A stretch of DNA of 28,797 nucleotides from Desulfuromonas sp. (GTDB lineage: Bacteria > Desulfobacterota > Desulfuromonadia > Desulfuromonadales > SZUA-401). The stretch lies in assembly GCA_002869605.1 (NCBI GenBank), contig PKUI01000062.1, positions 1-28,797 of the forward strand, written 5' to 3'. The translations under genes were made by a program, and so were the position numbers. The notes under the pieces are model-generated. The model worked only from the letters and a program-made list of their open reading frames with translations. It did not search any database and was not told the origin of the DNA. This document shows positions 1-8,223 of the stretch, piece by piece; the first letter of the stretch is position 1, and each line of letters opens with the position of its first letter.

Positions 1-2
1 GC

Positions 3-215
3 AACATGCCCTGGGACCTGATCAGGGTGGCTCTGGAGAGCCCCAGTCAGAGGTGCATCATTCCGCTACCGGACCTGCTTTGCCTCGGCAGTGACGCCCG
101 ATTCAACCGTCCCGGAACCTCCTCGGGCAACTGGAGCTGGCGACTCCCGGCAGGCCGCATGACACCTGCAGTGGCCGATGCCCTGGCCGAACTCACCACG
201 GCATGCAACCGATGA
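3..215 (+). CDS. malQ: 4-alpha-glucanotransferase (amylomaltase), C-terminal end only
   Basis: The reading frame is already open at the left edge, so only about the last 70 residues are present. They match the conserved C-terminus of MalQ/GH77: a W-x-L-I-R stretch, then a run equivalent to 'PLQDLLGLGSEARMN', then N-R-P-G-T and G-N-W-x-W-R. MalQ moves alpha-1,4-glucan segments between maltodextrins in the cytoplasm, as part of glycogen/maltodextrin metabolism. The catalytic residues lie outside the window. One small deviation is visible: the usual QDLLGLG block reads PDLLCLG. The call is confident for the family; completeness upstream cannot be judged. Confidence 0.85.
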   Translation, partial: NMPWDLIRVALESPSQRCIIPLPDLLCLGSDARFNRPGTSSGNWSWRLPAGRMTPAVADALAELTTACNR

Positions 216-253
216 ACTGTGCTTTAGCACACCTCCCGCGGGGCAAATCACCC

Positions 254-283
254 TTGTCGCTCTCTTCGCGCCTGTGCTATGTT
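254..283 (+). promoter_or_regulatory. possible sigma-70-type promoter for the OB-fold lipoprotein
   Basis: TTGTCG (254-259) and TATGTT (278-283) are separated by 18 nt in the 148-nt gap after malQ. The expected start is near 290, which gives a leader of about 70 nt. Both boxes are only partial matches to consensus. Confidence 0.3.
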
Positions 284-363
284 TGCCGAGAAATTCGGTC
301 AAAATATCGATCAAAGAGTCCGTCAAGGACTCCAAACCAAGTTTATATCTGGAGGTTCAACCT

Positions 364-1122
364 GTGAAAAACGTGCTTATTCTGATGGCTGCCAGCCTGC
401 TGGCCCTCCCCCTGGTCAGCGGCTGCCAACAAGAGCAACCGGCTCAGGAAGCTACTCCGAAAGCTCAAGCCCAGGCACCTGCGGCGGCCGGCAAAAGCGG
501 TACCGTTGTTGAGACCATGAACGCTGCCGGTTACACCTACGTTCAAGTCGACACCGGAAGTGAAAAAATCTGGGCCGCAGCCCCCGAGTTCAAGGTCGCT
601 GTCGGCGATGCCGTCGTCGTCCCCGAGGGGATGGTGATGCCGAACTACGAGAGCAAGACCCTGCAGCGCACCTTCGACAACATTCTGTTTGTCGACCAGA
701 TCCTGATCGGCGGCGAAATGCCCCAGGCTGCTGCCGCTCAGGGTGCCGAAGGCGCCATGCCCGAAGGCCATCCCAAGGTCGAAGCAGACGCCAGCACCGC
801 CGGTGTCGAGCTCGGCGACATTGCCAAGGCCAAAAACACCGTAGGTGAAGTCCTCGGTGCCAAAGCTAGTTTTGCCGACAAGGAGATCACCATCCGCGCC
901 AAGGTGGTCAAGTACAACGCGCAGATCATGGGCAAAAACTGGATCCACCTGCAGGACGGCACCGGTTCCCAGGGGGCCAACGACCTGGCGGTGACCACCG
1001 CCAATGAGGCCAAGGTCGGCGACACCGTGCTGATGACCGGCAAGCTGACCCTCGACAAGGATTTCGGCATGGGCTACAAGTACGATGCCATAGTCGAAGA
1101 CGCCAAGGTCACAGTCGAGTAA
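364..1122 (+). CDS. lipoprotein with NrfJ-like and OB-fold domains
   Basis: This is a 252-residue secreted lipoprotein. I chose the GTG at 364 because GGAGG (351-355) sits 8 nt upstream and a textbook lipoprotein signal follows: K at the N-terminus, a hydrophobic core and the lipobox L-V-S-G-C. In-frame starts further upstream would bury this signal. An Ala/Gln/Pro-rich linker leads to a first beta-rich domain (about residues 40-110, with G-T-V-V-E...Y-V-Q-V-D) and then an OB-fold domain (about 150-252) containing W-I-H-L-Q-D-G-T-G and V-G-D-T-V-L-M-T-G. Proteins of this type are often labelled 'DNA-binding' because of the OB-fold, but a lipid-anchored envelope location makes that unlikely. 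Its function is unknown. It appears to be monocistronic, with a strong terminator 26 nt after the stop. Confidence 0.85.
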   Translation: MKNVLILMAASLLALPLVSGCQQEQPAQEATPKAQAQAPAAAGKSGTVVETMNAAGYTYVQVDTGSEKIWAAAPEFKVAVGDAVVVPEGMVMPNYESKTLQRTFDNILFVDQILIGGEMPQAAAAQGAEGAMPEGHPKVEADASTAGVELGDIAKAKNTVGEVLGAKASFADKEITIRAKVVKYNAQIMGKNWIHLQDGTGSQGANDLAVTTANEAKVGDTVLMTGKLTLDKDFGMGYKYDAIVEDAKVTVE

Positions 1123-1147
1123 TCGATCTCTATAAACACCCGAAACA

Positions 1148-1184
1148 AAAAGCCCCCGGTCTTGCGGCCGGGGGCTTTTCTGTT
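1148..1184 (+). terminator. rho-independent terminator after the OB-fold lipoprotein
   Basis: A 12-bp perfect stem (1148-1159 with 1168-1179, core GCCCCCGG/CCGGGGGC) closes an 8-nt loop and ends in a TTTT run. The A-run on the left arm means it could also work on the minus strand. Confidence 0.9.
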
Positions 1185-1218
1185 TAAGCTGTCTCGACAC
1201 AATCTTCCGAGGTGACCG

Positions 1219-2331
1219 ATGCTGCTGTTCGCGATCATATTCCTCTCCATCTATGCCGGCATGCACGCACTGGTCTTCTGGGGGATATCCCCGTTGCTGA
1301 AAGGTCACCAGGCCTTGCCGTTTCTGACCCTGGTCTGGATGGTCGTCATGACGCTGCTGCCGATCGCCATCCGCCTGCTCGACCACCATGGGCTGCCAAC
1401 CATCGCCCGCCCCCTGTCATGGATCGGTTACACCTGGATGGGGTTTTTGTGGCTCGCTTTCGCGGCCTACAGCCTGCAGGGTCTCGTTCACCTGCTGCGC
1501 AAGGTGATCGGCTTCCCAGCACACCCACTCCATGGCCCGGTTGCCGCAGGCGCCATCCTGCTGCTGGTCACCGCCGTCGGCCTATACGGTCTCTACGAAG
1601 CACACAACCTGCAGACCGAGCAGGTTCACCTGACCAGCGGCAAGTTGCCGATCGGCCATCCCGGGATACGCATCGTACAGATTTCTGACCTGCACCTCGG
1701 GCTGATCCATCAACAGGAAACCCTCGCCCCGATCATCTCGCGCATCCGCCAGCTGCACCCCGACCTGGTCGTCGCCACCGGGGACATCGTCGACGCCGAG
1801 CTGAGTCACCTCGATGGGCTCGCGGAGCTCTGGCAGGGGATCGACGCGCCGCTGGGTATGTACGCGATCACCGGCAACCATGAATACTACGCGGGGCTCG
1901 AGCAGGCCGTCGATTTTTTGCAGCGCAGCGGCTTTACCCTGTTGCGGGGCGAAGCGCTCCAGCTTACCCCTTTCCTGACCCTGCTCGGCGTCGATGACCC
2001 GGGGCGCAGCGGCATTTCCGAAGATGCCCCGCTGCCACAAGGACTGCGCGGCGACGGATTTACCGTACTGCTCAAGCATCGCCCGATCCCACCCAGGGAC
2101 GCCGCAGGCCGCTTCGACCTGCAGCTCTCCGGGCACGCGCATCGCGGACAGATCTTCCCCTTCAACCTTCTTACCCGCTTGCGCTACCCGTTGCAAGATG
2201 GATTGTCACCGCTGTCGGGTGGAGGGCAAATCTACGCCAGCCGCGGCACCGGCACCTGGGGACCGCCGATGCGGGTCTTATCCCCTCCCGAGTTGACCCT
2301 TTTTGAGATTACCCCCGGGGAGTCACCATGA
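1219..2331 (+). CDS. membrane-anchored metallophosphoesterase (YkuE/YaeI-like)
   Basis: A 370-residue protein. The first ~130 residues hold about four hydrophobic segments (roughly 1-22, 33-52, 70-95 and 108-126). A calcineurin-like phosphoesterase domain follows with all its metal-binding blocks: I-S-D-L-H-L-G (D157, H159), A-T-G-D-I-V-D (D189), G-N-H-E (N220, H221), L-L-K-H-R-P (H287) and S-G-H-A-H-R-G-Q (H306, H308). The family hydrolyses phosphodiesters with a dinuclear metal centre. Relatives of this architecture are usually annotated as UDP-2,3-diacylglucosamine hydrolase-like or general phosphodiesterases; the substrate cannot be read from the sequence. GAGGT precedes the ATG. The stop overlaps the next start (ATGA), so the two are translationally coupled. 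Confidence 0.9.
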   Translation: MLLFAIIFLSIYAGMHALVFWGISPLLKGHQALPFLTLVWMVVMTLLPIAIRLLDHHGLPTIARPLSWIGYTWMGFLWLAFAAYSLQGLVHLLRKVIGFPAHPLHGPVAAGAILLLVTAVGLYGLYEAHNLQTEQVHLTSGKLPIGHPGIRIVQISDLHLGLIHQQETLAPIISRIRQLHPDLVVATGDIVDAELSHLDGLAELWQGIDAPLGMYAITGNHEYYAGLEQAVDFLQRSGFTLLRGEALQLTPFLTLLGVDDPGRSGISEDAPLPQGLRGDGFTVLLKHRPIPPRDAAGRFDLQLSGHAHRGQIFPFNLLTRLRYPLQDGLSPLSGGGQIYASRGTGTWGPPMRVLSPPELTLFEITPGESP

Positions 2332-3203
2332 AAACCGGTGTCAGCGTAGCCCTGCTTATCGTCCTGCTCGCTCCCGCGGCCTTTGCCGCCGACGGACCTC
2401 CGTCAAACACATTTTCTGCTGCGTCGCTCTACCAGTTGCCCGCCGACCTTTCCAGCAGCGGAGAACTGGCAGTCACCCGCAGCCATCTCCACGAGGGGGG
2501 TAAGCTGTTCGCCTCCCGGAAACTACTGGCGAACTGGGGGCTTTCCCTCGGCATGACCCACTACGATTTCAAGGACCGGCAAAACAAACCCTGGGAAGAT
2601 ATCTACCAGGTCGGCGCCAACGTCTCGCTGATCCGCCCCCTGGCTCAAGGCTGGTCGCTGCTGGTGATCCCGGGAATCACCGCGGCAGGAGAAGCCGAAG
2701 CAAACGCCTCCGATTGCCTCAGCTACACGCTGATCTCGGCGGTCAACTGGCAGAGTTCGCCTAGCCTGCGTCTCGGATTAGGCACGGCCATCTTCGATAA
2801 GCTTGGAGATTTCACGGTCTTTCCGTTCATTGCCTTCGACTGGAAGCCGGCACCGGGCTGGCGACTGGCCAACCCGCAGCGCTCCGGTGTAACCGGCCCG
2901 GCGGGGCTGGAGCTGAGCTGGCAAGCGAACCACAGTTGGACCCTCGGCAGCGGCGGAGCCTGGCAGAGCAACCGCTTCCGCCTCGACGATAAGGGCGCCA
3001 CCCCGGGCGGGATCGGCGAGGAGACCGCTGTCCCGGTCTGGGTCCGCCTGACCCGGAACTTTGCCCGCGGCAAGCTCACCCTCTACGCCGGAGCGACACT
3101 CGCCGGCACGTTGAGCCGTGAGGACCGCCATGGCTCCGAGGTCGATGACGACGAGTATGACGAGACGCCTTTTCTGGCGCTCTATTTTTCCGGGGGGTTC
3201 TGA
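2328..3203 (+). CDS. exported outer-membrane beta-barrel-type protein (DUF6268-like)
   Basis: A 291-residue protein with a clear Sec signal peptide (residues 1-21, ending A-F-A-A-D). The mature part is dominated by alternating hydrophobic/polar beta-strand stretches and ends G-G-F, an aromatic C-terminus typical of outer-membrane barrels. It resembles the DUF6268 group of putative barrels, in which a V-F-P-F-I-A-F-D-W segment recurs; this assignment is from memory. The C-terminal quarter has an acidic D-D-D-E-Y-D-E loop. It overlaps the metallophosphoesterase stop by 4 nt, which suggests a joint envelope role. Its 3' end overlaps the 3' end of convergent uvrC by 22 nt. Confidence 0.75.
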   Translation: MKTGVSVALLIVLLAPAAFAADGPPSNTFSAASLYQLPADLSSSGELAVTRSHLHEGGKLFASRKLLANWGLSLGMTHYDFKDRQNKPWEDIYQVGANVSLIRPLAQGWSLLVIPGITAAGEAEANASDCLSYTLISAVNWQSSPSLRLGLGTAIFDKLGDFTVFPFIAFDWKPAPGWRLANPQRSGVTGPAGLELSWQANHSWTLGSGGAWQSNRFRLDDKGATPGGIGEETAVPVWVRLTRNFARGKLTLYAGATLAGTLSREDRHGSEVDDDEYDETPFLALYFSGGF

Positions 3204-5038
3204 TCTTCGGAATGGAAATAGAGGTGAATATCGCGCGCCACGCGCTCCGGCAGGCCGGGCATGGCCATCAGCTCATCGAGTGATGCGGCACGCACCTTCT
3301 TGAGACTGCCAAAATACTTGAGTAGCGCCTTACGACGTCCGGGACCGATCCCCGGGATCTCTTCGAGACCCGACTTGAGGGTCGCCTTGCGCCGTAGCTG
3401 ACGATGATAGGTAATTGCGAAACGATGGGCTTCGTCGCGCAACCGCTCGAGCAGAAACAGTTCAGGGGAACCGCCGCGCAGCACCACCGGGTTCTTGCGC
3501 CCGGGGAGAAAGAAACGTTCCTCACTCCGCTCCACCGCCTTACCGCGAACGTTCCGATGCACCCGGCTCTTGGCGATACCGGCCAGGCCGATCTGACCCT
3601 GCAGGCCGAGCTCGCGCAGCACCTCGACCACCACCCCGAGCTGCCCCTTGCCACCATCGATCAGGATCATATCCGGCAGCTCCTGCTCTCGCTGCCCGCG
3701 TTCGAGCCTGCGCAGCAAGACCTCGCGCATCGAGGCATAATCATCCGCCCCCTCGACGGTGCGGATACGAAAACGCTGATAGGCGCCACTTTGCGGCTCG
3801 CCATCGATCAACACCACCATGCTGCCGACGCTCTGTTGCCCCTGCACGTTGGAGATATCGAAGCACTCGATGCGCCGCGGAAACTTCGGCAGCTGTAACC
3901 GGCTGGCAATGCTGCGCAGCAGTTCCTGGCGTTCCCTGATGCGCTGTCCCCGTTCACGGCGCGCCTCGCGGGCGTTTTGTGCCGCCATCTCCACCAGCCG
4001 CAGTGCCTCGCCGCGCTGTGGCGTTAGCAGTTCGACCTTGCGACCACGCCGCTCCGCCAGCCACTCCTGCAGGGCAGCTTGCCCCTCGGGAAAAAAAGGC
4101 AACAGAATCCGCTGCGGCACCATGAACTCGCGAGCGTAGAACTCGCGCAGGAAATCGGACAGCAGCTCCTCCTCGAGCGCCTGCCACTCGAGGCCGAAGG
4201 TGCTGCGCCCGGTCACCTTGCCGCTACGCACGTAGATGACGGCAATCTCGACGCTCCCTCCTTCGCGAAAAATGCCAAACACATCACGGTCATCGCCATC
4301 GGCCACCACCACCTTCTGCCGTTCAACTGTTTTCTCGATCGCCAGAACCTGGTCGCGCAGCCGGGCCGCCTCTTCGAAACGGAGTTCCTGGGAGGCCTGC
4401 TGCATCTGCTGGCGTAGTTCCTTCATCACCACATCCTCGTGCCCCGAAAGCAGCGCGACCACCCCATCAACCAGCTGTCGATAATCTTCGGCAGAGATCT
4501 TGCCGTGACACGGTGCGCAGCATTGGCCAAGCTGGTGGTAGAGGCAGGGTCGACCACGGCGTCGGCAGGTGGCCACCGGGTAATGGCGTAACGGAAAGAT
4601 CCGGTAGATCAGCTTGAGGGTTTCCCGCACCGCGCCGGAGCTGGTGTAGGGACCGAAATAGAGTGCGCCGTCACGTTTGACCTGGCGTACAACCTCAAGC
4701 GCCGGGAATTCATCGTTGCGGTCGAGGCGCAGCGAGACGTAGGTCTTGTCGTCGCGCAGGTCGAAGTTGTAACGCGGACGATGTTGCTTGATCAGGGTGT
4801 TCTCGAGGATCAGGGCTTCTTTTTCGGTGTCGGTCACCAGGGTCTCGAGCCCTGCGATCCGCGCCATCAGGAAACGCACATGCGCCCGCCCGTCCCCCTG
4901 GGCCGAGAAATAACTGCGCAGCCGTGCACGCAGGTTCTTGGCCTTGCCGACATACAACACCTCGCCCTCGGCGTCACGCATCAGGTAGACTCCGGGTGTG
5001 GTGGGATATTTTCGGGCATCAAAACTGAGCGTCGTCAT
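3182..5038 (-). CDS. uvrC: UvrABC excinuclease subunit C
   Basis: A full-length 618-residue UvrC (E. coli: 610). It makes the 3' and 5' incisions in nucleotide excision repair after UvrB loads on damage. Visible modules are an N-terminal GIY-YIG nuclease (G-V-Y-L-M-R-D, L-Y-V-G-K-A-K-N-L), a cysteine cluster with C-R-R-R-G-R-P-C and C-C-A-P-C near residues 155-180 matching the family's Fe-S site, and a UVR helix pair that contacts UvrB (about 205-240). An RNase H-like endonuclease domain (I-E-C-F-D-I-S-N-V-Q-G) and a C-terminal double helix-hairpin-helix (I-P-G-I-G-P-G-R-R) follow. The start at 5038 gives the conserved T-T-P-G-V-Y spacing; the Shine-Dalgarno is weak (AGG). A terminator for the upstream gene ends only about 15 nt before the start codon. 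Confidence 0.97.
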   Translation of the reverse strand: MTTLSFDARKYPTTPGVYLMRDAEGEVLYVGKAKNLRARLRSYFSAQGDGRAHVRFLMARIAGLETLVTDTEKEALILENTLIKQHRPRYNFDLRDDKTYVSLRLDRNDEFPALEVVRQVKRDGALYFGPYTSSGAVRETLKLIYRIFPLRHYPVATCRRRGRPCLYHQLGQCCAPCHGKISAEDYRQLVDGVVALLSGHEDVVMKELRQQMQQASQELRFEEAARLRDQVLAIEKTVERQKVVVADGDDRDVFGIFREGGSVEIAVIYVRSGKVTGRSTFGLEWQALEEELLSDFLREFYAREFMVPQRILLPFFPEGQAALQEWLAERRGRKVELLTPQRGEALRLVEMAAQNAREARRERGQRIRERQELLRSIASRLQLPKFPRRIECFDISNVQGQQSVGSMVVLIDGEPQSGAYQRFRIRTVEGADDYASMREVLLRRLERGQREQELPDMILIDGGKGQLGVVVEVLRELGLQGQIGLAGIAKSRVHRNVRGKAVERSEERFFLPGRKNPVVLRGGSPELFLLERLRDEAHRFAITYHRQLRRKATLKSGLEEIPGIGPGRRKALLKYFGSLKKVRAASLDELMAMPGLPERVARDIHLYFHSEDQNPPEK

Positions 5039-5052
5039 ACAGCCTGCGGGGA

Positions 5053-5079
5053 CAAAAAAGCCAGGGGAATTCCCTGGCT
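5053..5079 (-). terminator. rho-independent terminator after the rubrerythrin-like gene
   Basis: An 8-bp perfect stem, AGCCAGGG (5059-5066) with CCCTGGCT (5072-5079), is followed on the minus strand by a six-T run (complement of 5054-5059). It lies between the rubrerythrin-like stop (5108) and the uvrC start (5038). Confidence 0.8.
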
Positions 5080-5107
5080 GGTGTTTCGCATCGCTAACGG
5101 CAAACGG

Positions 5108-5617
5108 TTACGCCGAGAAACTCATGTGGTCGGCTTCGATCTCGATCAGCGCTTCGAAAACCTCCCGCACCCGCTCCTCTTCGGCCTCCTCGAGAAACTG
5201 CCGATACAGATGCACGGCGCGGTTCTCACGGCGATGCGACTCTTCGAGGTTCTCGTGATGAACCGGGGAACAGTCTCCGGTCTCGAACAGCTCATCCGGC
5301 TTGCTCCTGCCGAGCAGTTTGCAGGCGATCCCCGCGTGCTCAGCCTCGACCTTGGCCAATGCGGAAAACAGCGCCCGCCCATCTTCGCTATCGGCAACCT
5401 TGGCCGCACCACGGTAGAAACAGCTGTTGCCGATTTCAAGCTCGAGGGCTTTTTCGAGATGGTCGCGCGTCTTACGGCTCAGGCTCACCTCCCCGGCCGG
5501 CTGATAGTCTGCGGCCAGCAGCATGTAACGTGGGTGGGCACCGCAGAACGGACAGCGGCTCGGCACCTCTTCGCCGAGGTTGGGATCACCGCAGATACGA
5601 CAGCGATAAACGTTCAT
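5108..5617 (-). CDS. rubredoxin/ferritin-like protein (reverse-rubrerythrin type)
   Basis: A 169-residue cytoplasmic protein. The N-terminus has a rubredoxin-like iron site with two C-x-x-C knuckles (C6, C9, C22, C25). The rest is a four-helix ferritin-like domain with diiron-type carboxylate/histidine motifs: an E in E-L-E-I-G-N, E-A-E-H, H-E-N-L-E-E-S-H-R-R-E-N and a final E-I-E-A-D-H. Having rubredoxin first is the order seen in 'reverse' rubrerythrins, which reduce peroxide in anaerobes. Here the N-terminal knuckle spacing is short, so it may bind zinc or iron. It is probably a single-gene unit: AGGC-type ribosome binding site (GGAGGCTTTGA) upstream and its own terminator downstream. An oxidative-stress role is inferred. 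Confidence 0.85.
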   Translation of the reverse strand: MNVYRCRICGDPNLGEEVPSRCPFCGAHPRYMLLAADYQPAGEVSLSRKTRDHLEKALELEIGNSCFYRGAAKVADSEDGRALFSALAKVEAEHAGIACKLLGRSKPDELFETGDCSPVHHENLEESHRRENRAVHLYRQFLEEAEEERVREVFEALIEIEADHMSFSA

Positions 5618-5688
5618 TCAAAGCCTCCAGAAAAGATGCGCACGAGCATATCAGCGGGTATCAGGGGTGTCAACTTGAGCCGTTGTCC

Positions 5689-6600
5689 CTAGAGAAGTTC
5701 AGGGGGGAAGCAGACCACCTCGTCAATGCACGGAGCGTCGGTCAACAACATCACCAGGCGATCAACCCCCAAGGCGATACCGGCCGCGCTCTGCAGGCCG
5801 GACAACTCCTTCAGAAACGGTTCGGGCAAGGGGGTACCGGGCTTGCCGTCCGCCTCGCGCAAGGCACGCTCGGACTCGAAACGGCGCCGCTGCTCGTCGG
5901 GGTCGCACAACTCGGAAAAAGCATTGGCCAGCTCCAACCCACCCAGGTACAGCTCGAAGCGCTCAACGCGCGTCTCGTCACCAGGCTTGCGGCGCGCCAG
6001 GGCGCCGCACTCGAGCGGGTAGTCACAGAGAAAAACCGGTCCGTTGCCGAGACGCGGCTCGATCTCGAGGCTCATCACCACGTCGAAACGTCCCGTGGAC
6101 AGGGCCTCGTCCATGCTGCAGCTGGCATACCGTGCGAACGCCTCGTCGACCGACAGGCGTGGCCAGGACCGCGTGAGGTCGATCTCCTCGCCCTGCCAGG
6201 AAACCCTCGCAGCGGGGATCAGTGTCGACAGCAACGCCTCGCAATCATCCATCAGGGCGGTGTAATCGCGAGCGTCCCGGTACCACTCGAGCAGGGTGAA
6301 CTCCGGTAGATGGCGTGCTCCCCGCTCCCCCGCGCGCCAGACCCTGCAGAGCTGGAAAATATCCCCGTAGCCTGCGGCCAGCAGGCGCTTCATGGCCAGC
6401 TCCGGGGAGGTCTGCAGCCACCAGGAGCCGCTCGGCAGCGGGTCGATATGCAACTCCGGGGCATTGGCCGGGATCCGCTGAGGGGTTTCGACTTCGAGAA
6501 AACCCTGTTCAACGAAAAAAGCCCGAATCGTCTGCACGATTCGGGCCCTCTGCTCCAGTAATTCTCGCTTGCGGGCAATGGCCCAGTTAGGGTCCTGCAT
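5689..6600 (-). CDS. epmA: EF-P--(R)-beta-lysine ligase
   Basis: A 303-residue class II lysyl-tRNA-synthetase paralogue (GenX/PoxA/YjeA; E. coli: 325). It lacks the anticodon-binding domain and attaches beta-lysine to the loop lysine of EF-P. Motif 2 is visible as C-R-V-W-R-A-G-E-R with L-P-E-F-T-L-L-E-W, and motif 3 as G-I-A-L-G-V-D-R-L-V-M-L-L near the C-terminus. I start it at 6600 (M-Q-D-P-N-W), which gives the usual family N-terminus; a longer in-frame extension to 6780 would run into efp. It lies 29 nt downstream of efp on the same strand, so enzyme and substrate are co-transcribed. Confidence 0.93.
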   Translation of the reverse strand: MQDPNWAIARKRELLEQRARIVQTIRAFFVEQGFLEVETPQRIPANAPELHIDPLPSGSWWLQTSPELAMKRLLAAGYGDIFQLCRVWRAGERGARHLPEFTLLEWYRDARDYTALMDDCEALLSTLIPAARVSWQGEEIDLTRSWPRLSVDEAFARYASCSMDEALSTGRFDVVMSLEIEPRLGNGPVFLCDYPLECGALARRKPGDETRVERFELYLGGLELANAFSELCDPDEQRRRFESERALREADGKPGTPLPEPFLKELSGLQSAAGIALGVDRLVMLLTDAPCIDEVVCFPPELL

Positions 6601-6629
6601 GGGGGTCAACCTTGCTCGGGGAGGTGATG

Positions 6630-7193
6630 CTACTCCTTGACGCGGGTGACGTAATCGCCTGTCCGCGTGTCGATCTGGATTAGCGTCCCTTCCTCGACAA
6701 ACGAAGGAACCTGCAGGGTGTAGCCCGACTCGACGGTCGCCGGCTTGTTGTTGCCTGCCGCCGTATCCCCCTTGACCCACGGATCGGACTGGGTGACTCG
6801 CAGGTTGACGAAGTTGGGGAGGGTGACACCGATACCACGTTCACCGTACATCAGCACCTTGACCTCCATGTTGTCGACCAGGAAGTAGTGATCATCGCCG
6901 AGCACATCTTCTGTGATAGCCGTCTGCTCGTAGTTTTTCTGGTCCATGAAGACGTAGCCGCTCTCGTCCTGGTAGAGGTACTGCATGTCACGCTCTTCGA
7001 GGCTCGCCGGCTCAAAGCTTTCACCGCTGCGGTAGGTACGGTCAAACAGCGACCCGGTAATCATGTTGCGCAGTTTGCACTTGTAGAGGGCCTGCCCCTT
7101 ACCCGGCTTGGTGAAATCGAACTGGACAATGACATGCGGCTCGCCATCGACCATCAGCTTGAGCCCCTTTTTCAAATCGGCGCAAGAATACAT
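6630..7193 (-). CDS. efp: translation elongation factor P
   Basis: A 187-residue EF-P with the normal three-domain length. EF-P binds between the P and E sites and rescues ribosomes stalled on polyproline. Domain I has the loop K-P-G-K-G-Q-A, with the modification lysine at K32 (equivalent to E. coli K34). The C-terminal signature I-D-T-R-T-G-D-Y is present. It is followed by epmA 29 nt downstream, and an EpmB-like enzyme is encoded 3 kb away, so beta-lysylation of K32 is the expected modification. GAAGGAG sits about 8 nt before the ATG. A divergent paralogue of a different subfamily (EfpL) is encoded at 8514-9077. Confidence 0.97.
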   Translation of the reverse strand: MYSCADLKKGLKLMVDGEPHVIVQFDFTKPGKGQALYKCKLRNMITGSLFDRTYRSGESFEPASLEERDMQYLYQDESGYVFMDQKNYEQTAITEDVLGDDHYFLVDNMEVKVLMYGERGIGVTLPNFVNLRVTQSDPWVKGDTAAGNNKPATVESGYTLQVPSFVEEGTLIQIDTRTGDYVTRVKE

Positions 7194-7297
7194 CGGCGGT
7201 TTCTCCTTCGATCTTATGAATGTTTAACTGGAAAGTCCGTTTCAAGGGGCGCTATTTAAGCATATCCGCCTACCCCTTGTCATGAAAAAAAGGCAGG

Positions 7298-7960
7298 TCA
7301 GGTCAGCGGGGAAACCCCTTCGCGCAAGGCGAACAGGGCAAGTTCGACGGGGTTGGAAACATCGAGTTTCTTCATCAGGTTGACCCGGTGGGATTCCACC
7401 GTCTTGGTGCTGATCTTCAATTCGAGGGCGATCTGCTTGGTGTTAGCCCCCCCGGTGATCAACTGCAGTACTTCTCTTTCGCGCCGGGTCAACTTGGTAT
7501 AGACGGTAGCGTGCAGGTCTTCGGCCACCTCCAGCCCCTTGAGTCCAGGGCTCAGATAGGATTCTCCGGCGGCCACACGCTCAATGGCCAGGACCAATTC
7601 CTTGAACGCCTCGTTTTTCAGAACGTAGCCCTTAGCCCCGGCCTGGAGCATGCCGTCGACGACCTGGCGTGTTGCGTGGTTGGAGAGGGCAATCACCCTG
7701 ACCGCCGGGTGACTCTTGCGCAGCAGCCGCGTAGCATCGATACCGTTGAGCCGCGGCATGGTGATATCCATCACCACCACGTGCGGTTTGAGCATGGCGA
7801 CCTTGTCCAGCGCCTCTCGACCGTCGCGTGCCGCCCCGACCATCGCCATGCCGGGCTGCTGGCCAAGCAGGTGCTGCATGCACTCGTGGAACACTTCGTG
7901 GTCCTCGACGAACAGAACGCGAATAGTCTTGGCTGGGGAGGCTTTGGAGGGTTCGCTCAT
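7298..7960 (-). CDS. NarL/FixJ-family response regulator
   Basis: A 220-residue two-domain regulator. The receiver domain (about 12-130) keeps the acidic pocket V-E-D-H, the phospho-acceptor D65 in V-V-M-D-I-T-M-P and the K in Y-V-L-K-N-E. A LuxR-type helix-turn-helix (about 153-215) has the signature L-T-R-R-E-R-E-V-L-Q and K-T-V-E-S-H-R-V-N-L-M-K-K-L. No histidine kinase is adjacent, so it is an orphan regulator in this window. AGAGG precedes the ATG. It lies between the two EF-P genes and ends about 100 nt before efp on the same strand. Its target genes are not evident. Confidence 0.93.
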   Translation of the reverse strand: MSEPSKASPAKTIRVLFVEDHEVFHECMQHLLGQQPGMAMVGAARDGREALDKVAMLKPHVVVMDITMPRLNGIDATRLLRKSHPAVRVIALSNHATRQVVDGMLQAGAKGYVLKNEAFKELVLAIERVAAGESYLSPGLKGLEVAEDLHATVYTKLTRREREVLQLITGGANTKQIALELKISTKTVESHRVNLMKKLDVSNPVELALFALREGVSPLT

Positions 7961-8164
7961 GATCCTCTTTCATGTCTCGTATACATAGATTGGCCAATAT
8001 TATCACACCATCATGAGTTCTTAAAGACAAACCTTTTCAATACAAAACTCAGGAATTTCCTGATTGTTTCAAAGTTTAAAATACCCGAGAATAGACACCA
8101 GTTAAGAGACTTCTACTATCTTCTTACTACTTCGATCCTGTCACATCTTTTTGAAACAGCGACC

Positions 8165-8223
8165 CATCCGTTGCTGGATGTTATTTTAGTGGCCCGTTCC
8201 CCTTGGGAAACGGGCTTTTTTTT
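8165..8223 (+). ncRNA. candidate small RNA 3' end: hairpin plus orphan terminator
   Basis: A short hairpin (CATCC 8165-8169 with GGATG 8176-8180) is followed by a GC stem (GCCCGTT 8192-8198 with AACGGGC 8209-8215, plus an inner CCC/GGG pairing). An eight-T run (8216-8223) follows. No + strand coding gene lies upstream before 3203, so the terminator needs another transcript, most simply a small RNA starting somewhere in 7990-8150. The 5' end is undetermined and I saw no clear promoter. Confidence 0.4.

Noticed and set aside
343..1389. 348-codon minus-strand ORF opposite the OB-fold lipoprotein
   Set aside because: It is antisense to a gene with a lipobox, ribosome binding site and terminator; its translation is low-complexity His/Asp/Gly typical of shadows in GC-rich DNA.
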